A stretch of DNA of 64,000 nucleotides from Streptomyces sp. NBC_00078 (lineage in GTDB: Bacteria > Actinomycetota > Actinomycetes > Streptomycetales > Streptomycetaceae), in assembly GCF_026343335.1 (NCBI RefSeq), contig NZ_JAPELX010000001.1, positions 5,208,001 through 5,272,000 on the forward strand. The letters are read 5' to 3'. The notes under the pieces are model-generated. The model saw only the letters and a list, made by a program, of their open reading frames with translations, searched no databases and had not been told where the DNA came from. This document shows, in pieces, positions 37,347 to 46,258 of this stretch (positions within the stretch are counted from its first letter, which is position 1; each line of letters opens with the position of its first letter). The position numbers and the translations under genes were made by a program.

Positions 37347-37885
37347 GTGTGGGGGTCCTCTCACGTCCGTCTGCCGTTGTCTGGTGCATGTTCGGTGGCG
37401 AGGGTGGCGCAAGGGGAACCGTAGGGTTACTGAAGGGTAGGTGACCAGAGACGTGCGTCACATGATGGCATGAACATTACCGACCGGGAGGCGTCAAGTC
37501 CCGTAGCAGATCTGGCCGTTCGGGCGGGCGAGTCGGGGGAGTCGGGCGAGTCGGGCGCGGGGGACGGTGACCGTGAACCGGACCTGGCGCTAGCCCGCGG
37601 TGTCATGACCCTCGGGTCATCCATGCGGCTTTCCCTGGGGCCTGGTTGAGGGACGGCAAGGTAGTCCCGGTCATATCGCGGAGAGTGTGGATCTTGCGGG
37701 CCGGTGACATGCCGCACAGGCGATTTGTCCGTTACTAGGGCGGATAGTGGCAGCCCCGATGTGGGCAAAAAGGATTTTTGGTTAGGAACCTCAGGGGCGG
37801 TTTTGCCGTCGTGGGCCGGATCGGATTCCCGTCTGTCCCTGATGGGCGTTGTGTCAAGGAGTGGGAAGTTTTGCGGTGAAGTACT
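37347..37885. other. Intergenic region between the phosphatase and the riboswitch
   Basis: About 540 bp without a gene I can support. It must hold the phosphatase promoter (left) and the M23 peptidase promoter (right). Three tandem GAGTCGGG(G/C) units lie at 37530-37556. The right part from about 37735 is relatively AT-rich, which suits a promoter. Confidence 0.35.
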
Positions 37886-37892
37886 AGCTTCC

Positions 37893-37995
37893 GTCGTAGA
37901 TCACAGGTTTTGGGCTCCGTGGGTCTCCGGGTTACCAAGGGATGGTCCACCCGACGGCCGCCTGTGCGCCGGGTGGCTCTTCTGTCCCCGTCTTC
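37893..37995 (+). ncRNA. Probable c-di-AMP (ydaO-type) riboswitch
   Basis: The leader contains ATCACAGG...GGGCTCC...GGGTTACC...GGGATGG followed by a CCACCCG/CGGGTGG hairpin (arms at about 37947-37976). This resembles, from memory, ydaO leaders found upstream of Streptomyces cell-wall hydrolase genes such as rpfA. It ends just before the GAGG ribosome site of the M23 peptidase gene. The call rests on pattern and context, with no covariance-model check. Confidence 0.62.
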
Positions 37996-38006
37996 CCGAG
38001 GTTTCT

Positions 38007-38744
38007 ATGTCTTCGCGTGTCACGTCCCGTTCCTCCCGTACGTCCCAGCTCCGCACCCGCGCAGCCGTCCTGGCCGCCGGCCTGGGAGTGTCGGTCGTGC
38101 TGGGTGCCGGGGTCGCGGCAGCCGCCGATGCCACCTCCGCCTCCAGCGCCGCGAGCGCCGCGAGTGCCGTCGAGGCGCAGGCCGCCGCGCAGGCCAAGGC
38201 CGCCAAGGCCGCGGCGAGCGCGAAGGTGAAGGCGCAGGCGGCCGCGGAGAAGACCGCTGCCAAGAAGGCCGCCGCTGCCAAGAAGGCGGCCGTTGCCAAG
38301 AAGGCGGCCGCGGCCAAGAAGGCCGTCTCCTGGGTGCACCCGGTGAAGAAGTACAAGCTGTCCGCGAAGTTCAACCAGGCCGGCGGTATGTGGCAGTCCA
38401 CCCACAGCGGGCAGGACTTCGCCGTGTCCAGCGGCACGGACGTCGTCGCCGCCCACGGCGGTACGGTCGTCAAGGCCGGCGGGAACGGCGCCGGCGACGG
38501 CCCCGCGTACGGCAACGCCATCGTCATCAGGCATGGCAACGGCACCTACTCGCAGTACGCCCACCTGTCGCGGATCGACGTCAGGGTCGGCCAGGTCGTC
38601 GCCACCGGCCAGCACATAGCCCGGTCCGGCAACACGGGCAACTCCAGCGGCCCGCACCTGCACTTCGAGATCCGCAGGACCCCGAACTTCGGCTCGGCCG
38701 TCGACCCGGTCGCCTTCCTGCGCGCCAAGGGCCTGTCCCTCTAG
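38007..38744 (+). CDS. Secreted M23 (LytM-type) peptidase
   Basis: A 245-aa exported peptidoglycan hydrolase. The signal peptide is about residues 1-38. An Ala/Lys-rich linker follows (repeated KKAAAAKKA, about 50-105), probably binding anionic wall polymers. The C-terminal M23 domain has the zinc-ligand H and D in THSGQDF and the HLHFE motif. ATG 38007 has GAGG five nt upstream. Expression is probably controlled by the riboswitch in the leader. Confidence 0.9.
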   Translation: MSSRVTSRSSRTSQLRTRAAVLAAGLGVSVVLGAGVAAAADATSASSAASAASAVEAQAAAQAKAAKAAASAKVKAQAAAEKTAAKKAAAAKKAAVAKKAAAAKKAVSWVHPVKKYKLSAKFNQAGGMWQSTHSGQDFAVSSGTDVVAAHGGTVVKAGGNGAGDGPAYGNAIVIRHGNGTYSQYAHLSRIDVRVGQVVATGQHIARSGNTGNSSGPHLHFEIRRTPNFGSAVDPVAFLRAKGLSL

Positions 38745-38770
38745 GGCGGGCGCGTCCGGGGAGGGAGCGT

Positions 38771-39367
38771 CTAGGACGGGTGCGAGGCCTGGTGCGCCTG
38801 GGTCACCAGGTCCGTGGCGACTTCGAGGACCGCCCTGCGCTTGTCCTCGGGGTCGCCCTCGACGTCGTTGAGGACGAACATCCCGGCGTGCAGCGTGAAC
38901 ATCGCGCTGACGCAGCGGACCTGGTCGATCAGCTCGGCCTGCGGGTCGACGAGGATGTCGCGCATGCCCATCATGCGGCTGCGGAACGTCTCGCCGATGC
39001 TCAGTTCCTTCACCGTCCCCTGGTTCTCCTGCATGAAGCGGAAGAGCGGGGTCGCGCCGGCGAGGGCGTCGCTGTAGCGGCGGATGATCTCGTGCTTGGT
39101 CTCCAGCGACTGCGGCTGCTTCCCGCCCCACTCGATCAGTTCCACGATCGGCTGTGAGAGGTCCTCGAAGATGCTGACGAGGATCTCTTCCTTTGTCTTG
39201 AAGTGGTAGTAGAGCGCCGCCTTGGTGACGTCGAGGCGCTCGGCGATCTCGCGCAACGACGTCTTCTCGTAGCCCTGCTCGGCGAAGAGTTCGAGCGCCA
39301 CGTCCTGGATGCGCTGGCGGGTGTCTCCGCGGCGCTGATGCTTGGTGCCGTCCATGGTGCCGCCCAT
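38771..39367 (-). CDS. TetR-family repressor, divergent from an MFS efflux gene
   Basis: A 198-aa regulator with an N-terminal TetR helix-turn-helix (RQRIQDVALELFAEQGYEKT, LDVTKAALYYHFKTKEEIL) and a C-terminal ligand domain. It is divergent from a DHA2-family efflux pump and very probably represses it. GGGAG lies seven nt before ATG 39367, and ATG 39355 is an alternative. The shared 120-bp promoter region holds a duplicated operator. Confidence 0.92.
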   Translation of the reverse strand: MGGTMDGTKHQRRGDTRQRIQDVALELFAEQGYEKTSLREIAERLDVTKAALYYHFKTKEEILVSIFEDLSQPIVELIEWGGKQPQSLETKHEIIRRYSDALAGATPLFRFMQENQGTVKELSIGETFRSRMMGMRDILVDPQAELIDQVRCVSAMFTLHAGMFVLNDVEGDPEDKRRAVLEVATDLVTQAHQASHPS

Positions 39368-39384
39368 CCTTGCACTCCCGAGAA

Positions 39385-39455
39385 ACTTACTTGACGCCCG
39401 GCTAGTTGCGGGTCTACCTTCCCAGTGTAGTCAACTAGCCGGGCGGCAAGTAAGT
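39385..39455. promoter_or_regulatory. Duplicated operator in the TetR/MFS divergent promoter
   Basis: ACTTACTTGACGCCCGG plus CTAGTTG (39385-39408) recurs inverted at 39432-39455 with one mismatch in 24 bp and a 23-bp spacer. Each arm has half-sites ACTTAC and GCTAGT about ten bp apart, so each may bind one TetR dimer. The forward promoter TTGACG-N18-TACCTT (39391-39420) overlaps the left arm. Confidence 0.75.
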
Positions 39456-39490
39456 AGCTGGCCGGGGGGAACGCCCAGGGAGTGGGGACG

Positions 39491-41071
39491 ATGGCGGACA
39501 CACAGACGGTCGAGACGAAGCCCGAGAAACAACCGAAGAGCGTGCGTGTGGTGCTGCTCGCGCTCATGATCACCATGATGCTCGCGATGCTCGACAACAT
39601 GATCGTGGGCACGGCGATGCCGACGATCGTGGGCGAGCTCGGCGGACTCGAGCACCTGGCCTGGGTGGTGACGGCGTACACGCTGGCCACCGCGGCGTCC
39701 ACCCCGGTCTGGGGCAAGCTCGGTGACATGTACGGCCGCAAGGCCACCTTCATGACCTCGATCGTGATCTTCCTGATCGGCTCCGCGCTCAGCGGCATGG
39801 CCCAGAACATGGGCGAGCTGATCGGCTTCCGGGCCGTGCAGGGTCTCGGCGCCGGCGGCCTGATGGTCGGCGTCATGGCGATTATCGGTGACCTGATTCC
39901 GCCGCGGGAGCGCGGCAAGTACCAGGGCATGATGGCCGGCGTCATGGCGCTCGCGATGATCGGCGGTCCGCTGGTCGGCGGCACCATCACCGACAACTGG
40001 GGCTGGCGCTGGTCCTTCTACATAAACCTGCCGCTCGGCGTGGTCTCGCTCGCTCTCATCAGCGTCGTGCTGCACCTGCCGAAGAAGCGCTCCCAGGCGG
40101 GCATCGACTACCTCGGTGTCGTGCTGCTGACCGTGGGCATCACCTCCATCGTGCTCGTCACCACCTGGGGAGGTTCGCAGTACGCCTGGACCTCCGCGCG
40201 GATCATGGAGCTCATCGGCATCGGTGTGGCCGCGCTGATCGGGTTCGTGTTCTGGCAGACCAAGGCGGCGGAGCCGGTCGTGCCGCTGCACATCTTCCGC
40301 AGCCGCAACTTCACGCTGATGTCGGTCATCGGCTTCATCACCGGTTTCGTGATGTTCGGCGCGACGCTGTTCCTGCCGCTGTACCAGCAGTCCGTGCAGG
40401 GTGCCTCCGCGACCAACTCCGGGCTGCTGCTCCTGCCGATGCTCGGCGCGATGCTGGTCACCTCGATGGTGGCCGGCCGGGTGACCACCAACACCGGCAA
40501 GTACAAGGTGTTCCCGATCGTCGGCAGCGCCCTGATGATCGTCGGGCTGTACCTGCTGTCCACGATGGACACCGGGACCTCGCGGTTCATGTCCGGTGTG
40601 TTCATGGCGGTCGTCGGGCTCGGCATGGGCTGCCTGATGCAGATCACCATGCTGGTCGCGCAGAACAGCGTCGAGATGAAGGACATGGGCGTCGCGTCCT
40701 CGTCGACCACCCTGTTCCGTACGCTCGGCTCCTCCTTCGGAGTCGCGATCATGGGTGCCCTGTTCAACAACCGCGTCCAGGACGTCATGACCGAGCGGGC
40801 CGGGGCGCTGGGCGCGAAGATCACCGAGAAGTCGGCGTCGCTGGACGCGAAGAGCCTGGAGAAGCTGCCGACGGCGGTGCGCGAGGCGTACCAGCACGCG
40901 GTGTCCGCGGGCACTCACTCGGCCTTCCTGCTCGGCGCGATCGTCGCGGTGGTCGCGCTGGTGGCGGCGGTCTTCGTGAAGGAGGTCGCGCTGCGCGGGA
41001 CGGGACCGAAGCCGGAGGAGGGTCCGGCGGACGGCGCGGCAGTGCAGCCGTCGGTCGTCGAGGCCGTCTGA
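39491..41071 (+). CDS. DHA2-family MFS drug efflux transporter (14 helices)
   Basis: A 526-aa proton-driven multidrug exporter with about 14 membrane helices. DHA2 marks include LDNMIVGTAMPTIVGELGG in helix 1, GKLGDMYGRKA in the 2-3 loop (motif A) and MIGGPLVGGTITDNWGWRW (motif C-like). The C-terminal tail is charged. I use ATG 39491, with AGGGAG about eight nt upstream. GTG 39482 would add three residues. It is controlled by the divergent TetR gene and ends at a terminator. Confidence 0.93.
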   Translation: MADTQTVETKPEKQPKSVRVVLLALMITMMLAMLDNMIVGTAMPTIVGELGGLEHLAWVVTAYTLATAASTPVWGKLGDMYGRKATFMTSIVIFLIGSALSGMAQNMGELIGFRAVQGLGAGGLMVGVMAIIGDLIPPRERGKYQGMMAGVMALAMIGGPLVGGTITDNWGWRWSFYINLPLGVVSLALISVVLHLPKKRSQAGIDYLGVVLLTVGITSIVLVTTWGGSQYAWTSARIMELIGIGVAALIGFVFWQTKAAEPVVPLHIFRSRNFTLMSVIGFITGFVMFGATLFLPLYQQSVQGASATNSGLLLLPMLGAMLVTSMVAGRVTTNTGKYKVFPIVGSALMIVGLYLLSTMDTGTSRFMSGVFMAVVGLGMGCLMQITMLVAQNSVEMKDMGVASSSTTLFRTLGSSFGVAIMGALFNNRVQDVMTERAGALGAKITEKSASLDAKSLEKLPTAVREAYQHAVSAGTHSAFLLGAIVAVVALVAAVFVKEVALRGTGPKPEEGPADGAAVQPSVVEAV

Positions 41072-41086
41072 TCCCACAGTGAGCCG

Positions 41087-41120
41087 AAGGCCCCCGGCAG
41101 GTGTCCGCCCCGGGGGCCTT
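41087..41120 (+). terminator. Terminator after the MFS gene
   Basis: AAGGCCCCCGG (41087-41097) pairs with CCGGGGGCCTT (41110-41120) over a 12-base loop, followed by CCTC. It lies 15 bp past the MFS stop. Confidence 0.8.
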
Positions 41121-41181
41121 CCTCATGCCTGACACGGCTCGGGGGGGGGCGTTGTCAGTGCCCCGTGCGACCATCGGGCTC

Positions 41182-41613
41182 ATGGACAAGATGCGGCAGT
41201 TGCGGCTGGCCAAGGACGCCATGGACCGCGACTGGGCCGATCCTGAGCTGGACCTTGGCGCGGTGGCCGCGCACGCCGGGTACTCGCGCTACCACTTTCT
41301 ACGGGCCTTCAAGGCGGCGTACGACGAGACGCCCGGCCACTATCTGACGCACCGCCGCATCGAGCGGGCCGAGGAGATGCTCCGCAGCGCCGATCTGAGC
41401 GTCACCGAGATCTGCCATCTGGTCGGCTTCAGCAGCCTCGGCACGTTCTCGGCCCGCTTCAAGGACCGCACAGGGCTGACGCCGAGCGAGTACCGGACCA
41501 TGCACGTCGGCCGCGGGGCCGCGCTGATACCGGGCTGCTACGCGATGCTGTGGGCCGGCGGCTTCCCGCGCCGGGCGGCGATTCAGGAGCGCAACTCTGA
41601 AGAAGCGTCCTGA
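41182..41613 (+). CDS. AraC-family regulator (DNA-binding domain only)
   Basis: A 143-aa protein made almost wholly of the AraC double helix-turn-helix (DLGAVAAHAGYSRYHFLRAF and VTEICHLVGFSSLGTFSARF), with a short C-terminal tail. I use ATG 41182. GTG 41158 is in frame, and the frame's earliest start at 41101 lies inside the MFS terminator. A run of nine G residues (41141-41149) is upstream. It precedes a VOC protein gene, a common AraC/VOC pairing. Confidence 0.85.
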   Translation: MDKMRQLRLAKDAMDRDWADPELDLGAVAAHAGYSRYHFLRAFKAAYDETPGHYLTHRRIERAEEMLRSADLSVTEICHLVGFSSLGTFSARFKDRTGLTPSEYRTMHVGRGAALIPGCYAMLWAGGFPRRAAIQERNSEEAS

Positions 41614-41673
41614 CCCCCGCCCTGCCTACGGTGACGGACAGAACACCGGAACCGAGCCGGAAAGAGCAGAACC

Positions 41674-42108
41674 ATGATCTTGGGCCTGGGCATCAGCACC
41701 GTATGGACCTTCGACCAGCAGCGCACCAAGGCCTTCTTCACCGAGAAGCTGGGCTTCGAGCTGCGGGACGACGTCTCCATGGGAGACATGAAGTGGATCA
41801 CCGTCGGCGCCAAGGACCAGCCGGGGGTCGAGCTGGCCCTGATGAGCCTGGACGGCCCGGGCCTCGACCCGGAGTCCGCCGAGGCGCTGAGGAGGCTGGT
41901 CAGCAAGGGGGTGCTGGGCGCTGGGGCGTTCCGCACGGACGACTGCCGCGGGGACTACGAGACCTTCAAGGCGCGCGGCGTGGAGTTCCTGCAGGATCCG
42001 CAGGAGCGGCCGTACGGCATCGAGGCGATCTTCCGTGACGACAACGGCAACTGGTACTCACTGACCGAGCGCAGCGAGGGACTCGACTTCACGAAGGACT
42101 TCGGGTGA
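41674..42108 (+). CDS. VOC-superfamily (glyoxalase/bleomycin-resistance-like) protein
   Basis: A 144-aa protein with the paired beta-alpha-beta motifs of the vicinal-oxygen-chelate fold (LGISTVWTFDQQRTKAFFTE, and a C-terminal RDDNGNWYSLTERSEG). It may bind a drug or act as a lyase or dioxygenase, and the substrate is not evident. GGAAAGAG precedes ATG 41674. It is probably regulated by the AraC-type gene upstream, and its stop overlaps the next start. Confidence 0.85.
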   Translation: MILGLGISTVWTFDQQRTKAFFTEKLGFELRDDVSMGDMKWITVGAKDQPGVELALMSLDGPGLDPESAEALRRLVSKGVLGAGAFRTDDCRGDYETFKARGVEFLQDPQERPYGIEAIFRDDNGNWYSLTERSEGLDFTKDFG

Positions 42109-42950
42109 CCACCGTCGCCGCCGAGCACACAGCCGTCCGCGTGGCCCTGTGGCGGGCCCTGCATCTGCGGGCCGATCCACCGCCGTACGTCATGGAGGAC
42201 GAGATCGGGCTGCGGCTCGTGGATTCGGGTGACGGGTGGCGCGACCGGCCCGACATGGACGTGCACGCCACACGCCGCACCAGGGCGTCCATCGTGGCCC
42301 GGGCCCGGTTCGTCGAGGATCTGGTCGTGGAGCGGGCGGAGGAGGGCGTGGATCAGTACGTCGTCCTCGGTGCCGGGCTCGATACGTTCGCGCAGCGGCG
42401 GCCGGAGGTCGGCACCCGGGGGCTTCGGGTGTTCGAGGTCGACCGGCCCGGGCCGCAGGCCTGGAAGCGGCGGCGTCTTTCGGACCTCGGCTTCGGAGTG
42501 CCCGAGTGGCTGCGGCTCGTGCCGGTCGACTTCGAGGGGGACTGGTGGGGGCAGCTGGTCGGGGCCGGGCTCGACACCGGTCGGCCCGCCGTGGTGGCCT
42601 CCGCCGGCGTCACGATGTATCTGACCCCGGAGGCGATCGAGGCCACCTTCCGGCTCGTCGCGGGCCTCACCCCCGGCTCGACGCTGGTCACGACCTTCCT
42701 CCGGCCGATCGAGGACGTCGAACCGGAGGAGCAGCCACAGCTCAGGATCGCCATGAAGGGCGCCCGCGCCGCCGGGACCCCCTTCCTCAGTTTCTACCGG
42801 CCGCCGCAGATCCTCGCCCTGGCCCGCGAGACCGGCTTCCGGGAGGTCCGGCACATCTCGGCGGCGGATCTCGAACAGCGGTACTTCGCGGGCCGGACGG
42901 ACGGGCTGCGGCCGTCGAGAGGGGAGGAACTGCTGGTCGCCACCACCTGA
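42105..42950 (+). CDS. SAM-dependent methyltransferase (TIGR00027/PPM-like)
   Basis: A 281-aa class I methyltransferase of the leucine-carboxyl-methyltransferase-like group common in actinobacteria. Motifs include RTRASIVARARFVEDLV, the SAM loop YVVLGAGLDTFAQR and VFEVDRPGPQAWKRRRL. The substrate is unknown. The GTG start overlaps the VOC stop as GTGA, so the two are coupled. It converges on cseC, 16 bp apart. Confidence 0.85.
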   Translation: MTTVAAEHTAVRVALWRALHLRADPPPYVMEDEIGLRLVDSGDGWRDRPDMDVHATRRTRASIVARARFVEDLVVERAEEGVDQYVVLGAGLDTFAQRRPEVGTRGLRVFEVDRPGPQAWKRRRLSDLGFGVPEWLRLVPVDFEGDWWGQLVGAGLDTGRPAVVASAGVTMYLTPEAIEATFRLVAGLTPGSTLVTTFLRPIEDVEPEEQPQLRIAMKGARAAGTPFLSFYRPPQILALARETGFREVRHISAADLEQRYFAGRTDGLRPSRGEELLVATT

Positions 42951-42966
42951 GAGCCTGTGAAGGGCC

Positions 42967-44304
42967 CTACGGCAGCATCGGGTAGGTGCCCGTGTTCGTC
43001 GGCGCATGCTCCGGCAGCCACAGCGCCGCCACGGCGCCCTCCGCCGGTACGTGATCCGGTGCGCCCGCCGGGCGTACGTTGCGGAAGGTCAGCCGGGCGC
43101 CCAGCACGCGGGCCTGGCCGGCAGCGATCGTCAGGCCGAGGCCGTGGCCGTGGCCCGCGCGGTCGGCGCTGCCCGTGCGGAAGCGGCTCGGACCGTCGGC
43201 CAGGAGGTCGGAGGGGAAGCCGGGGCCGTGGTCGCGGACCCGGATGACCCGGCCCTCGACGGTGACCTGGATCGGCGGCTTGCCGTGCCGAGCGGCGTTG
43301 GCGAGCAGGTTGAACAGCACGCGCTCCAGGCGGCGCGGGTCGGTCGTGAGCATCGACTCGTGCACCACCCGCACTTCGACGGCCGGGTCCTTGGCCGCCA
43401 CCCGCCGGGTCACGAACTCGCCGAGCACGATGTCCTGCAGCTCGGCCCGCTCGGAGGCGCTGTCGAGGCGGGCCACCTCCAGCACGTCCTCGACGAGGGT
43501 GCGCATGGCCCTCGCGCGGTCCAGGACCAGCTCCGTGGGGCGGCCGGGCGGGAGCAGTTCGGCGGCCGTCAGCAGGCCCGTGACCGGAGTGCGCAGCTCG
43601 TGCGCGATGTCCGCGGTGACGCGCCGCTCGGCGTCCAGCCGCTGCCGCAGCGCGTCCGCCATGGCGTCCACCGCGCGCGCGAGATCGTCGGTCTCGTCCC
43701 GTACGACCCCGCCGATGGCCTCCCGTACCCGGACGTCGGTCTCGCCCTTGGCGACCTGGTTCGCGGCGGCCGCCGCCTTGCGCAGCCGCCGGGACAGCTG
43801 CCCGCCGATCATGACGCCGAGCGCGCTGCCGCAGAACACGACCGCCACGGAGCCGATGACGAGCGCCTGGTCGAGGTCCTTCATCACATTCGTGGACCGG
43901 TCCGGCACACGGCTGTGCAGGGACAGCACCCGTCCGTCCTTGGTCGGCACGGCCGCCCAGATGTCCGGCACCCCGCCATGGTCGGTGACGTCGCTGGCCT
44001 TGCGGCCATCCAGGACCTTGTCGCGCAGCGCGTCCGGCAGGTCGGGGTCGTCGATCTTGATGTTGGGGAAGTTCGGCCGCCGGTTCAGGTCGTAGTTGCG
44101 CTGCGCGATCTGGACGCGCTCATTGGCCAGGTCGCGCGCGTTGTCGAGCATCGAGACCCGGGCCGCGTTGTGCACCACGAAGCTCAGAGTGATCGCCACC
44201 AGGCCGGCCACCAGCGCGATCGCCGCGCTGAGCTTCCATCTGAGCCCGGTGCGCAGGCCCGCGCGCTCCATGCGCCGGACCGGGGAGCGAAGGATCCGCC
44301 GCAT
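42967..44304 (-). CDS. cseC: Sensor histidine kinase CseC of the envelope-stress system
   Basis: A 445-aa kinase with two membrane helices (about residues 25-45 and 145-165), an external sensor loop, a HAMP domain, a HisKA with the phosphorylated His in ADIAHELRTPVTGLL, and a HATPase (NLLANAARHG, RDHGPGFP). In S. coelicolor, CseC senses cell-wall damage and phosphorylates CseB, which activates sigE. ATG 44304 lies 11 nt after the cseB stop. It is the last gene of the operon. Confidence 0.93.
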   Translation of the reverse strand: MRRILRSPVRRMERAGLRTGLRWKLSAAIALVAGLVAITLSFVVHNAARVSMLDNARDLANERVQIAQRNYDLNRRPNFPNIKIDDPDLPDALRDKVLDGRKASDVTDHGGVPDIWAAVPTKDGRVLSLHSRVPDRSTNVMKDLDQALVIGSVAVVFCGSALGVMIGGQLSRRLRKAAAAANQVAKGETDVRVREAIGGVVRDETDDLARAVDAMADALRQRLDAERRVTADIAHELRTPVTGLLTAAELLPPGRPTELVLDRARAMRTLVEDVLEVARLDSASERAELQDIVLGEFVTRRVAAKDPAVEVRVVHESMLTTDPRRLERVLFNLLANAARHGKPPIQVTVEGRVIRVRDHGPGFPSDLLADGPSRFRTGSADRAGHGHGLGLTIAAGQARVLGARLTFRNVRPAGAPDHVPAEGAVAALWLPEHAPTNTGTYPMLP

Positions 44305-44315
44305 GACCGCCCCGC

Positions 44316-45020
44316 TCAGGCCTTCAGCTTGTAGCCGAAGCCGCGGACCGTCTCGATCCGGTCCTGGCCGATCTTCTGCCGCAGCCGCTGCACATGCACG
44401 TCGACGACCCGGGTGTCCCCGCCCCAGCCGTAGTCCCAGACACGCTCCAGCAGCTTGTCGCGGGAGAGCACGGTGCCCGGCGCGGAGGAAAACTCCAGCA
44501 GCAGGCGCATCTCGGTCGGGGTGAGCGCGACCGGCTGCCCGGCCCGGCGCACCTCCATGCCCTCGGTGTCGACCTCCAGGTCCCCGAAGGTGAGCACGGC
44601 ACCGGTCAGCGGGTCCTCCGCGATCTCGGTCCGGTCGCTGCCGCCCGCGTGTCCGAAGCGGCGCAGTACGGCCCGGATCCGCGCGACCAGCACGGCCCCG
44701 TCGAACGGCTTGGTCACATAGTCGTCGGCGCCCGCCTCCAGGCCGAGGACGACGTCGATGGAGTCGGCGCGCGCCGACAGCATGATCACCGGAACGGTGG
44801 ACTCGTCCCGGATCCGACGGCACAGGCTGACGCCGTCCAGACCGGGGACCATCACGTCCAGCAGGGCGATGTCGGGGCGGTCGGCCCGGAACGCCTCCAG
44901 ACCCGACAGGCCGTCGGGCATGGCGGTGACCGCGAAGCCGTCCCGCTCCAGGGCGAGCTGGGTGGCCTCACGGATGACATCGTCGTCCTCGACGAACAGG
45001 ACGTGGGTCTGCTCTGCCAT
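44316..45020 (-). CDS. cseB: Response regulator CseB
   Basis: A 234-aa OmpR-type regulator: receiver domain with phospho-acceptor D55 (IALLDVMVPGLDG) and the conserved Lys in YVTKPFDGA, then a C-terminal winged helix (LTPTEMRLLLEF, VDVHVQRLRQKIG). In S. coelicolor, phosphorylated CseB activates the sigE promoter. It is part of sigE-cseA-cseB-cseC. The 48-bp gap from cseA is a GT-rich simple repeat. Confidence 0.95.
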   Translation of the reverse strand: MAEQTHVLFVEDDDVIREATQLALERDGFAVTAMPDGLSGLEAFRADRPDIALLDVMVPGLDGVSLCRRIRDESTVPVIMLSARADSIDVVLGLEAGADDYVTKPFDGAVLVARIRAVLRRFGHAGGSDRTEIAEDPLTGAVLTFGDLEVDTEGMEVRRAGQPVALTPTEMRLLLEFSSAPGTVLSRDKLLERVWDYGWGGDTRVVDVHVQRLRQKIGQDRIETVRGFGYKLKA

Positions 45021-45068
45021 CCCGTTGCTCTCTGTCCTCGTGGTGTGCGTGTGTGTGCGTGTGGGGGG

Positions 45069-45731
45069 TCAGTGGTCCGGCGCGGGCGTGGGCGTGTCGT
45101 CGTCGCCGGAGTCGAGCTCGCTGTAGTCGGTTTCGTGGGTGCTGCGCTGGGCGAACCGGCCCGCTTTCCATCTGTACGTGGTCACGGTCTCTCGGGACGG
45201 GTTCGAAACCGCGTCGTCCGTGTCGTACACCTGCTTGGCCACGGTCAGGTCGGTGCCGTCGATCTCGGCGTAGACCGGCGACTCCTCCGCCTTGAACACA
45301 TTCTCGTACGTGCCCTTGACGTCCCGGTACACGTACGTGGCGATGCCCACGAAGTCACCGCAGCTTGAGATGTTGACGAGGACGTCGTTGACGGAGCCGC
45401 CGGTCAGATAGCCGTAGGAGACCTCGACCGGGTAGTGGTCGGCGTTGCACGGCTTCAGCTCCCGCTTCACCGTGGCGGAGACCTTCGGGTCCTCCTTGAC
45501 CAGCGAGACCGCGTCCACCCGCCGGTAGCCGCCGGACGGGCTCGGTGAGGGGGAGGCGACGGCTTCCGCGACCGCGGTCGCGTGCGCCGGGCCCTCGTCC
45601 CGGGCCCCGGTGCCCCCCGTGCCGCACGCGGTGGTGACAAGGGCGACGACGGCGAACACGGCCCCCACCGTGATCACCGCCTGTGAACTGCCTCGGGCCC
45701 GTTCGGGCCCGGCCCCGGTCAGGCCGCGCAA
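45069..45731 (-). CDS. cseA: Lipoprotein CseA, negative modulator of the SigE system
   Basis: A 220-aa lipoprotein. After MRGLTGAGPERARGSSQ, a hydrophobic stretch leads to the lipobox-like LVTTAC, then a Ser/Pro linker and a globular domain with Cys residues in KPCNADHYPV and NISSCGDF. In S. coelicolor, CseA dampens SigE activity. I start at TTG 45731, which overlaps sigE by 13 bp and has GGGGAG eight nt upstream. The only later candidate, a GTG, would remove every positive charge from the signal peptide. Confidence 0.85.
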   Translation of the reverse strand: MRGLTGAGPERARGSSQAVITVGAVFAVVALVTTACGTGGTGARDEGPAHATAVAEAVASPSPSPSGGYRRVDAVSLVKEDPKVSATVKRELKPCNADHYPVEVSYGYLTGGSVNDVLVNISSCGDFVGIATYVYRDVKGTYENVFKAEESPVYAEIDGTDLTVAKQVYDTDDAVSNPSRETVTTYRWKAGRFAQRSTHETDYSELDSGDDDTPTPAPDH

Positions 45732-46258
45732 CGCTCCCGCTCCCCACGCTCCAGCGCGCGTGCGTCCAGATCGCGGCTCTCCAGCTCCTCGCGGAGCCGG
45801 GCGAGCGCCCGGTGCAGCGTGCTCTTGACCGTTCCGGCCGACATGCCGAGTGCGGCGGCCGTCTCCTCCGTTGACATCTGCTCCCAGTGTCGCAGGACAA
45901 CCACACTGCGCTGCTTGGGTGCGAGAACTTTCATGATGTCCATGAGCAGCGCCCGGTCCGCGTGCTGCTCGGTGTTGTCGTCGACCGAGGCGTCCGGCAG
46001 CTGCTCGGTGGGGACCTCCTCCAGTTTCCGGGCCCGCCACCACTCGGTCCGCGTGTTGATCATCACGCGGCGCAGGTAGGCGTCCGCCAGGCGCTTGTCG
46101 GCGATGCCCTCCCAGCGGCCGTAGGTCCGCACGAGCGCCGTCTGGAGCAGGTCCTGGGCGTCCACCGGGTCCGGGACCAGCCGGCGGGCGCTGCGCAGCA
46201 GCGCGTCCTGTCGCGTGCGGACATACTCCTCGAACTCGAGCACCTCGCCCTGCGCCAT
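45719..46258 (-). CDS. sigE: ECF sigma factor SigE (cell-envelope stress)
   Basis: A 179-aa ECF sigma factor, nearly identical by eye to the S. coelicolor SigE sequence I recall. Region 2 is VPDPVDAQDLLQTALVRTYG with DAYLRRVMINTRTEWWR. Region 4 is STEETAAALGMSAGTVKSTL. It recognises GGAAC-type promoters of cell-wall genes. ATG 46258 has GGGAGG about nine nt upstream. There is no anti-sigma gene; control is transcriptional through CseB, as the operon order shows. Confidence 0.96.
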   Translation of the reverse strand: MAQGEVLEFEEYVRTRQDALLRSARRLVPDPVDAQDLLQTALVRTYGRWEGIADKRLADAYLRRVMINTRTEWWRARKLEEVPTEQLPDASVDDNTEQHADRALLMDIMKVLAPKQRSVVVLRHWEQMSTEETAAALGMSAGTVKSTLHRALARLREELESRDLDARALERGERERCAA

